From Gordonibacter faecis (lineage in GTDB: Bacteria; Actinomycetota; Coriobacteriia; Coriobacteriales; Eggerthellaceae): a DNA stretch of 19,926 nucleotides. Position numbers and translations under genes: made by a program. The stretch lies in NCBI RefSeq assembly GCF_030077735.1, contig NZ_JASJEU010000026.1:1-19926 (forward strand), written 5' to 3'. The stretch's first letter is position 1. Each line of letters starts with the position of its first letter. Of this stretch, positions 14,811 through 19,926 are shown in pieces. The notes beneath the pieces were generated by a model. It ran no database searches, was not told the DNA's origin, and saw only the letters and a program-made list of their open reading frames with translations.

Positions 14811-17800
14811 TTAAGACGCTTTCGCCGCCTTCACCTCGTAGGAAAAGTTAGCAATATGAGCCTGGCCATCGTTTGCGAGATAGTTGAACTGAGCACCTTC
14901 GGGAAGAAACAGACTGAAAGCAACAGAGAGCTGGGAGTTGGCTGCGATTGTCCAGCCATCAGTAATGGGTTCACCTTGTGCTGACGTGGAAAGAGGAACC
15001 TTCACTTGCGCTCCCAAACCCGTGAGAGGAGTAAGCAAAACACGAACACCTTTTAAGGTTGCATCATTAGCAAAAAGCGAAGGAGCACCCTGTGCTTGTG
15101 TGCTGATAACCGAGGTCACCTTAATAGCCTCAGCTGAGGTGGACTCAAACTCAAGGTCTTGGCCTGTGACGTTACCCGAGGCATCCACCTGAATAAGAGC
15201 AGCGGTAGGAAAAGTGAAGTTAAGTTGCAACGTCCAGTGAGCTTTGAGGATCACGTTGTCGGTGTCTTTGTCCCAGTCAGCTTTACTTATGCCCTTCTCG
15301 TCGTAGTACTGCTTGTTGTTATCATCGAAGTAGCCAGCGAAGGTGTAACCATCTTTAGTGGGGACTTTGGTTTGTGGCATCGCAGCGCCGAACGTGACCG
15401 TGACAAAGGCGTCGCCTCCTTCGCCGCCATCCTGATTAAACTTCACGGTGTAGGTATTTGCCTTCCAGTGAGCTTTCAGGGTGACAACACCATCCTTGTC
15501 CCAGTTCTTAGCGCTGGAGCCGTCGGCGTTGTAGTATTGGGTCGTGCCATCATAGTAGCCTTGGAAGGTGTAACCGTCCTTGGAGGGAAGTTGAATCTGT
15601 GGCATGGCAGCGCCGAAGGTAGCTTCCACGTTACCGCTACCACCAGTACCGCCGTCTTTGTCAAAGGTGATTTGATACTTGTTGACAGTCCAGGTTGCAG
15701 TGTATGACCTGTCGCCCGTTGAACCCTGAGCAATCGTAACGCTTTTTTGAGCACCCGTGAGGCCTGTGCCTGTCCAGCCTGCGAAGGTGTAGCCAGACTT
15801 GGTGGGGTTTGTCAGCGTGAAGTCGGCGGTTTCTATAGTGTAGGTAGTCGGGTTGGGCTTACTCACTGAGCCACCGGCAAGGGTATAGTTAATAGTGTAG
15901 GGCTTCGCCGTCCAGTGGGCGTAGATGGTTTTGTCGCTTGTGATCTTTGTTGAGAAGTTCCACACGTTACCACCGGTTGCGTCAGTGTACCAGCCTGCAA
16001 AGGTGTAGCCGTCTTTCGTGGGGCTTGGGTTGGGTTCGATAGCCACTGCATCGTGGTTTACCTTCTGAGCAGTTCCACCCGAACCGCCATTAGCATCGAA
16101 GGTAACCGTGTGAGTGTTTGTTTTCCATTGGGCATACAGGGTAGTATTCAACGCTTTGTCCCACGTGCGCGTCCCCGCACCGCTCGCATTGTAATACTGG
16201 TTACCACCACTTTGCTGATCGTAGTAACCCAGAAATGTATAGCCAGACTTGAAGGGGATAGTAATGCCGGGCAGAGCAGCGTCGAAAGTGGCCGTTGCGA
16301 ACGTGCTACCACCTGAACCATTGACCTGGTTAAACGTAAGGGTATAGGTATTAGGTGACCACTTAGCGCAAAGATTGAGATCCTTCGATGGCATAACATC
16401 AGTCGAGAAATTCCACGCCGCCCCCGTTCCTGCAGCGTTTTGATACCAATTCAGAGAGTACCCCGTCTTACTAGGCTTGCCCGCAGGCTCTACAATCTTT
16501 ACACCTCCGTCCACAAGCTGCCAGGAAGAAGGCACTGTGTATATACCTTGAGCGTCGAAAGATAGCTTGTATGCAGTGATGAGATTTGAGACAGAGAATC
16601 CTTTTTTTGTCCAAACAGTCTTATCTGCGTCTGCCAACAAATGGATCTTCACTTGAGTTTTGTTCACATCGTAAAAAGCATCACTACCATCTATATAGGT
16701 AATGTTCCCTCTTGCGTAGATAGCCCCGAGATTTGCATCCCCCTCAAAAGCGTATGCAGATATTTCACTAATGCCAGTTCCGAGAGTAACTGAGGAAAGA
16801 GAAGTACAACCGCGAAAAGCAGAAACCCCAAAATCCGTTACAGAGTCCGGAATAACAACGGAAACGAGTGAAGAGCACCCACCGAAAGCTTCGGTTCTGA
16901 TACTTATTACAGAGGAGGGTATTTCTATTGACGTAAGTTTATTGCAATAGGAAAAAGCTCTAATCCCGATGGTTGTTACAGAATACCCGTTCACACTCGC
17001 GGGAATAACTTCAGATCCAGTTACAGTACTGTCGCATTTAGCAATCTCAACGGTCTTAAGATCTTCGGAAAGAACACTATAGGTAAGATTTCCGATTTTA
17101 AACGAGCCATCTGACCAGCCTGTAGCCAAGAGAGAGATATCTTTGTCAATACCTTCATGCAGGGTGCGGAATGATGCACCGGGAATAACGTTTTGGGTAG
17201 AAATTACCTCAAGCGAGCGAGTTGCACTAGCTAACTCTTGTCCATTAAGCGTAAGGGTTGCCGTTACTTCGGAGGTGCCTTTTGATTTAGCGGTTACTAT
17301 GCCGTTTTCTACTGAGAGGGGTTTGGCGGCGTAGGAGTAGTTGAGGGTGCAGCCTTCGGGGACTTCGTAGAGGGCATTCTCGAAGAGGTTGGCTTGTTGG
17401 CCTACTTCGAGGATGAGGGGCTCTTCGGGGAGTGACAGGCCGTAGGGCATCAGGTGGTTGTTGTTGGCGAGAAGGCCTAGGTTCCAGGGGTAGGTGCCCT
17501 CCACGTTGTAGGGGCAGTAGATGGAGAGGTTGGCGCAGGCGGCGAGGGCATCGTCGGCTACCTCGGGGGTGTTGAGGGCGACGATACGCGTCAAGGACTC
17601 ACAGGCGGCGAAGGCACGAGGACCTATGGTTGCGATATTGGCGGGAAGCCAAACGTCGGTGAGGGCGGTAGCTTCGAAGGCTCGACCGCCGATGGCTTGC
17701 AGGGTGTCGGGGAGTTCAATGGTGGTCAGGTTGGCACATCCTGCGAAGGCAGCTTCGCCGATGGAGGTCACGCTTGATGGGAGCTTTACGGTTGTAAGTG

Positions 17801-19034
17801 AGGCTCGGTTGGTGAAGGCGTTGGGAGCGATGGTGCTCACCTGGTAGGTCACGCCGTTGATCTCGGCGGATGCGGGGATTTCGAGAGTGGCGTCCGGATC
17901 GGCTATTCCTTCCCAGGCGACTGAGAGAGTGTAATCGTCCTGCAGCGTGAATGTCAGGCCACTTGCGGCTTCAGCGTCATTGGATTCCGGATGCGTAGTT
18001 GCTCCAGGTTGGGCCGGCTCGGCAAAGTGTTGGAAGCCGACTTTCTCCCAGACGGACTTGCGAGCGTCGTAGTTCTCCCCTGCTGGGAGTGCGACTACAG
18101 CGGAAGTCTTGGCTTCATCAGCAAATGCAGTGGATTCGATGGTTTGCACGTTCCCCAGTGCAGTGATCGACGCGAGGTTCTTGCAACCAGCGAGTGCGTA
18201 CTCGCCGATAGCTTCCGTCTCAGCAGGAAGCACCGCAGCACTGCCCGCTCCTGCGGGGCACACAAGCAGCGTCTTTAAGTCCTTGCTAAACAGCATCCCG
18301 TTGTAAGCTTTGAGTTCGGCGCCGCCATCCCCGGTTCTGAGTGATGCTATACCCAAGCATCGGGAAAATGCCTGGGCGGGGACAGAAGATGTTTCCCCGG
18401 GGATTGTGGCGGCGCCCTCCTTGCCCTCGGGAATGAGCAGGAGTGTCGAATAGTCATTGGTGAAAAGCATGCCGTCAGATGAGGCGAAGGTGTCATTCTT
18501 GAAGCTGACGGAGATGAATTTGAGCGAGGGGCAGCCAGCGAGAGCGTCGGGGTCTACCTCGCGCAGGGTTGCGGGAAGTGAGAGTGAGGTAAGCTCCCGG
18601 CAGTTCGCGAAGGCGTTCTTGGCGATGGCGGTTACCTCGTAGGTAGTGGCACCGCTGGTTACGGAGGCCGGAATGGAGAGGTCACTCTTGGGTGCCGTGG
18701 TGGCTGAACCAACGAGTGTTGCCGTATTGGCTTCAGCGTTGATTTCGAAGACGAGGCTGTCGCTTACGATGGAGGTGATGCCCTCGGCAGAGCCTGAGGG
18801 CAGCGGGACGGTGCCTGCTACCTGGTCGGTTGAGGGTACACCTGTGGTGCCCGTCTGGTTAGGCGTTATTGCAGAGCCCGATACGTCGGGCTGTTCGCCA
18901 TGGTTATTGGATGAGGATTGCTGGTCGAGTGCAACCTGCTGGATGATCTGGGCAGTCTCGCCCGGAGTTGACGGCGCGGCGCTTTCCGCACCTTCGCCAT
19001 TTTTGTCTGCGTCGGCATTTTCGCCATCGCTCAT
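14811..19034 (-). CDS. Giant BspA-like LRR / InlB B-repeat surface protein (main body, downstream of a poly-G frame switch)
   Basis: A 1407-residue open frame from the ATG at 19034. After an acidic Ser/Thr-rich segment (1-80) it has two blocks of BspA-type leucine-rich repeats (LRR_5), for example AFANCRELTSLSLPATLREV near 135 and AFGGCSSLVSVVIPDSV near 725. Six InlB B-type repeats follow (about 825-1268; KDGYTFAGWY or KDGYTFQGYY in most), then a C-terminal domain of about 140 residues that I do not recognise. Such proteins act as surface adhesins or host-interaction factors. No signal peptide, LPXTG, SLH or transmembrane anchor is in this frame. The signal peptide lies upstream, out of frame (19035-19213). 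The ATG at 19034 has no clear ribosome-binding site, so it is probably not the true start. GC content falls to about 35 percent around 16560-17290 and rises sharply after it. Confidence 0.85.
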   Translation of the reverse strand: MSDGENADADKNGEGAESAAPSTPGETAQIIQQVALDQQSSSNNHGEQPDVSGSAITPNQTGTTGVPSTDQVAGTVPLPSGSAEGITSIVSDSLVFEINAEANTATLVGSATTAPKSDLSIPASVTSGATTYEVTAIAKNAFANCRELTSLSLPATLREVDPDALAGCPSLKFISVSFKNDTFASSDGMLFTNDYSTLLLIPEGKEGAATIPGETSSVPAQAFSRCLGIASLRTGDGGAELKAYNGMLFSKDLKTLLVCPAGAGSAAVLPAETEAIGEYALAGCKNLASITALGNVQTIESTAFADEAKTSAVVALPAGENYDARKSVWEKVGFQHFAEPAQPGATTHPESNDAEAASGLTFTLQDDYTLSVAWEGIADPDATLEIPASAEINGVTYQVSTIAPNAFTNRASLTTVKLPSSVTSIGEAAFAGCANLTTIELPDTLQAIGGRAFEATALTDVWLPANIATIGPRAFAACESLTRIVALNTPEVADDALAACANLSIYCPYNVEGTYPWNLGLLANNNHLMPYGLSLPEEPLILEVGQQANLFENALYEVPEGCTLNYSYAAKPLSVENGIVTAKSKGTSEVTATLTLNGQELASATRSLEVISTQNVIPGASFRTLHEGIDKDISLLATGWSDGSFKIGNLTYSVLSEDLKTVEIAKCDSTVTGSEVIPASVNGYSVTTIGIRAFSYCNKLTSIEIPSSVISIRTEAFGGCSSLVSVVIPDSVTDFGVSAFRGCTSLSSVTLGTGISEISAYAFEGDANLGAIYARGNITYIDGSDAFYDVNKTQVKIHLLADADKTVWTKKGFSVSNLITAYKLSFDAQGIYTVPSSWQLVDGGVKIVEPAGKPSKTGYSLNWYQNAAGTGAAWNFSTDVMPSKDLNLCAKWSPNTYTLTFNQVNGSGGSTFATATFDAALPGITIPFKSGYTFLGYYDQQSGGNQYYNASGAGTRTWDKALNTTLYAQWKTNTHTVTFDANGGSGGTAQKVNHDAVAIEPNPSPTKDGYTFAGWYTDATGGNVWNFSTKITSDKTIYAHWTAKPYTINYTLAGGSVSKPNPTTYTIETADFTLTNPTKSGYTFAGWTGTGLTGAQKSVTIAQGSTGDRSYTATWTVNKYQITFDKDGGTGGSGNVEATFGAAMPQIQLPSKDGYTFQGYYDGTTQYYNADGSSAKNWDKDGVVTLKAHWKANTYTVKFNQDGGEGGDAFVTVTFGAAMPQTKVPTKDGYTFAGYFDDNNKQYYDEKGISKADWDKDTDNVILKAHWTLQLNFTFPTAALIQVDASGNVTGQDLEFESTSAEAIKVTSVISTQAQGAPSLFANDATLKGVRVLLTPLTGLGAQVKVPLSTSAQGEPITDGWTIAANSQLSVAFSLFLPEGAQFNYLANDGQAHIANFSYEVKAAKAS

Positions 19035-19213
19035 GGTGGAGTGGGGTTCATACCAAACGCCTAGAGGCTCAGAATGCCCCCCCCCCCCCGGAGGTTTTCA
19101 GTGGTTGGTGGTTCGCCTGCAAATGCAAGCAGCGGATTGGTCGCCAGAGCGAACGTGAGCATAGCTGCGCACGCCGTCCTGCCGAACCGCGAAGTTCGGT
19201 CTAAACGATTCAT
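19035..19213 (-). pseudogene. Out-of-frame signal-peptide start of the giant surface protein
   Basis: From the ATG at 19213 the minus strand encodes MNRLDRTSRFGRT, then a hydrophobic core (about residues 14-32) ending AFA before GEPPTTENLR. This is a textbook export signal with cleavage near residue 32. After codon 41 it enters 13 consecutive G and, as sequenced, reaches a TAG nine codons later. The distance from 19213 to 19034 is 179 bases; one added G, or two removed, puts the signal in frame with the 1407-residue body and gives HSEPLGVWYEPHST before MSDGEN. The full ON product would be about 1,467 residues. AAAGGGACAAGGGAC precedes the ATG, and a strong promoter is upstream. It is either a phase-variable OFF state, a permanent frameshift, or a homopolymer sequencing error. 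Confidence 0.8.
19077..19089. repeat. Homopolymer tract of 13 C (13 G on the coding strand)
   Basis: Thirteen C in a row between the signal-peptide codons and the body of the giant surface protein. Tracts of this length slip during replication. Eleven or 14 would give an open frame; 13 is closed. Confidence 0.9.
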
Positions 19214-19240
19214 GTCCCTTGTCCCTTTACATCCTCACAA

Positions 19241-19279
19241 ACGTGCATTTCCCGATGCACGTACCCCGCATAGTGCGGG
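19241..19279 (-). promoter_or_regulatory. Two stem-loops in the leader of the giant surface protein gene
   Basis: ACGTGCAT (19241-19248) pairs with ATGCACGT (19255-19262), and CCCGCA (19265-19270) pairs with TGCGGG (19274-19279). Both fall inside the predicted leader RNA of about 70 bases, between transcription start (near 19284) and the ATG at 19213. They could affect RNA stability or translation. No known riboswitch class was recognised. Confidence 0.45.
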
Positions 19280-19290
19280 ATATGCTCGGC

Positions 19291-19318
19291 ATAGTAGCAC
19301 GCGATACGGGAATGTGAA
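19291..19318 (-). promoter_or_regulatory. Promoter of the giant surface protein gene
   Basis: On the minus strand there is a -35 box TTCACA (19313-19318, five of six consensus), a 16-base spacer and a -10 box TACTAT (19291-19296) preceded by TGC (extended -10). It supports transcription of the region including the signal peptide, so the gene is not simply silent at the DNA level. Confidence 0.6.
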
Positions 19319-19488
19319 GGGTGGCCGTGCTTGCCGAGTGCGGGAGGAACGCTGGGTGCGAAGGGAGATAACCGCAGGTAGAACATACCCATCATAAGTC
19401 GTAGGTAGGCGCACCTACAAGTTGCATATATTCACCATTTCTCCATAACTTCTGAATGAATTGCAGAGATGCACGAGGGGTGTGGACG

Positions 19489-19497
19489 TGCTAAAAT
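19489..19497 (+). promoter_or_regulatory. Extended -10 promoter of the putative antitoxin RNA
   Basis: TGC-TAAAAT (TAAAAT at 19492-19497) on the plus strand. Start of transcription would be near 19504. No good -35 box at standard spacing. Confidence 0.45.
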
Positions 19498-19503
19498 GAG
19501 GCA

Positions 19504-19582
19504 ATCGGTGCCCCGCCAAGCCGGGCAGCGTTTTGTGGTAAGGCCGGGAGACTTTAGGCGGAAACCCGGCCTATTTTCTTGT
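19504..19582 (+). ncRNA. Putative antisense (antitoxin) small RNA
   Basis: A short plus-strand transcription unit of about 80 bases lies between an extended -10 element (19489-19497) and an intrinsic terminator (19542-19582). A first stem-loop can form from GCCCCGCCAAGCCGGGC (19510-19526). No start codon with a ribosome-binding site opens a sensible frame. It converges on the 27-codon peptide gene on the other strand, so its 3' part would pair with the 3' untranslated region of that mRNA, as in TxpA/RatA-type type I systems. Confidence 0.45.
19542..19582 (+). terminator. Intrinsic terminator of the small plus-strand RNA
   Basis: GGCCGGG (19542-19548) pairs with CCCGGCC (19565-19571), followed by TATTTTCTTGTT on the plus strand. 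Confidence 0.7.
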
Positions 19583-19602
19583 TACTTACCTAACGCTGTT
19601 CG

Positions 19603-19686
19603 TCACTTTTTTCTAGAGTCCAAACGTACGATTCCTAGCACAACGGAAAAGATCGCACATACCGCGATAACAGTTTGAATATCCAA
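19603..19686 (-). CDS. 27-residue hydrophobic peptide, putative type I toxin (holin-like/Fst-like form)
   Basis: A tiny gene with a TTG start at 19686 and a perfect AAGGAG (19694-19699) seven bases upstream. The product begins MDIQTVIAVC, continues as one hydrophobic helix (about residues 5-20, AIFSVVLGIV) and ends with a charged tail RLDSRKK. This form (short polar start, single membrane helix, basic end, under 35 residues) matches membrane toxins of type I toxin-antitoxin systems, such as holin-like toxins and the TxpA/Fst groups. A convergent small RNA with promoter and terminator lies just downstream (19489-19582), which is the usual antitoxin arrangement. Alternatively it may be a small membrane regulator. 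The TTG start and the absence of homologs to compare keep this below certain. Confidence 0.6.
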   Translation of the reverse strand: MDIQTVIAVCAIFSVVLGIVRLDSRKK

Positions 19687-19736
19687 AGGACAACTCCTTA
19701 CTACTCAAGCTGCCCGGGTGACGAAGCACCGTGATT

Positions 19737-19742
19737 ATTGTA
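19737..19742 (-). promoter_or_regulatory. Possible -10 box for the small peptide gene
   Basis: TACAAT on the minus strand, about 50 bases upstream of the TTG start at 19686. The same hexamer precedes the tsaC-like gene. The -35 region is poor; the nearest candidate, TTAAGC, would need a 19-base spacer. Short GTAC repeats surround it. Confidence 0.35.
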
Positions 19743-19860
19743 CTTCGCGGTACGTCTGAGTGCTTAAAATACTTACCTTTTCAATAATCATATACGCCAC
19801 CCCCATGCAGTCACTTGGTGCCCGTTTCGGCGTCAGCGAAAACCCTCTTTGACCTGCGTT

Positions 19861-19903
19861 TTCGCGCTTCGCGCGAACGGATGCTCTAGAGAGCATCCCT
19901 ACA
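19861..19903. repeat. Dispersed intergenic palindromes
   Basis: Two perfect palindromes: TTCGCGC-TTC-GCGCGAA (19861-19877) and GGATGCTCT-AG-AGAGCATCC (19879-19898), followed by CTACAGAAG. The layout (hairpin, hairpin, then a CCCTAC tail) resembles 2152-2208. The stretch 19743-19860 before it holds no gene that I can support. Confidence 0.55.
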
Positions 19904-19926
19904 GAAGTTGACGTACCTAGTTGTCG

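Noticed and set aside
14811..15230. Cell-wall sorting signal at the C-terminus of the giant surface protein
   Set aside because: No LPXTG-like motif, no hydrophobic helix and no basic tail at the end of the protein.
15230..16560. Tandem repeats as a CRISPR array
   Set aside because: The repeats are in-frame protein repeats of about 70 residues (InlB B type) with diverged DNA, not short identical repeats with spacers.

Overview
The window comes from a high-GC, monoderm bacterium. Codon usage, the dense ECF/DUF4430/SLH gene content and the style of the intergenic repeats fit an Eggerthellaceae-like member of the Coriobacteriia (Actinomycetota). That assignment is an inference, because no rRNA or other marker gene is present. 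Nearly every gene lies on the minus strand.

Layout, left to right. (1) 1-256: no gene; a repeat-like segment and the terminator of the first operon. (2) 257-2007: a two-gene cell-surface operon, a lipoprotein (transcribed first) followed by a small three-SLH-domain secreted protein. (3) 2350-2958: a monocistronic TsaC/Sua5-type threonylcarbamoyl-AMP synthase flanked by dispersed palindromic repeats. (4) 3237-10250: a five-gene operon read leftwards from a cobalamin riboswitch. It encodes a surface protein with two DUF4430 domains and a beta-propeller, a membrane-anchored DUF4430 protein, EcfT, a fused two-domain EcfA ATPase and an ECF S component. The junctions are start/stop overlaps except before EcfT. 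I read this as a complete B12 (or corrinoid) capture and import system. (5) 10386-13832: a MacAB-like adaptor-ATPase-permease operon, again tightly coupled. (6) 14009-14413: a plus-strand MGMT-family protein. (7) 14414-14810: no convincing gene; a C11 tract, a dispersed repeat and the terminator of the next gene. (8) 14811-19213: a giant BspA-like leucine-rich-repeat and InlB-B-repeat surface protein. Its signal-peptide start at 19213 is out of frame with the main body because of a run of 13 C (13 G on the coding strand). Eleven or 14 G would restore the frame, so this looks like a phase-variable ON/OFF switch caught OFF. (9) 19489-19742: a 27-codon membrane peptide with a TTG start and strong ribosome-binding site on the minus strand, facing a short plus-strand RNA with its own promoter and terminator. 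This has the architecture of a type I toxin-antitoxin pair and was easy to miss. (10) 19743-19926: repeats only.

The most notable items are the riboswitch-controlled B12 capture operon, with its fusion of transcobalamin-like domains to a beta-propeller; the poly-G switch in the giant surface protein; and the putative type I toxin-antitoxin locus. Dispersed palindromes recur at the 3' ends of several genes.
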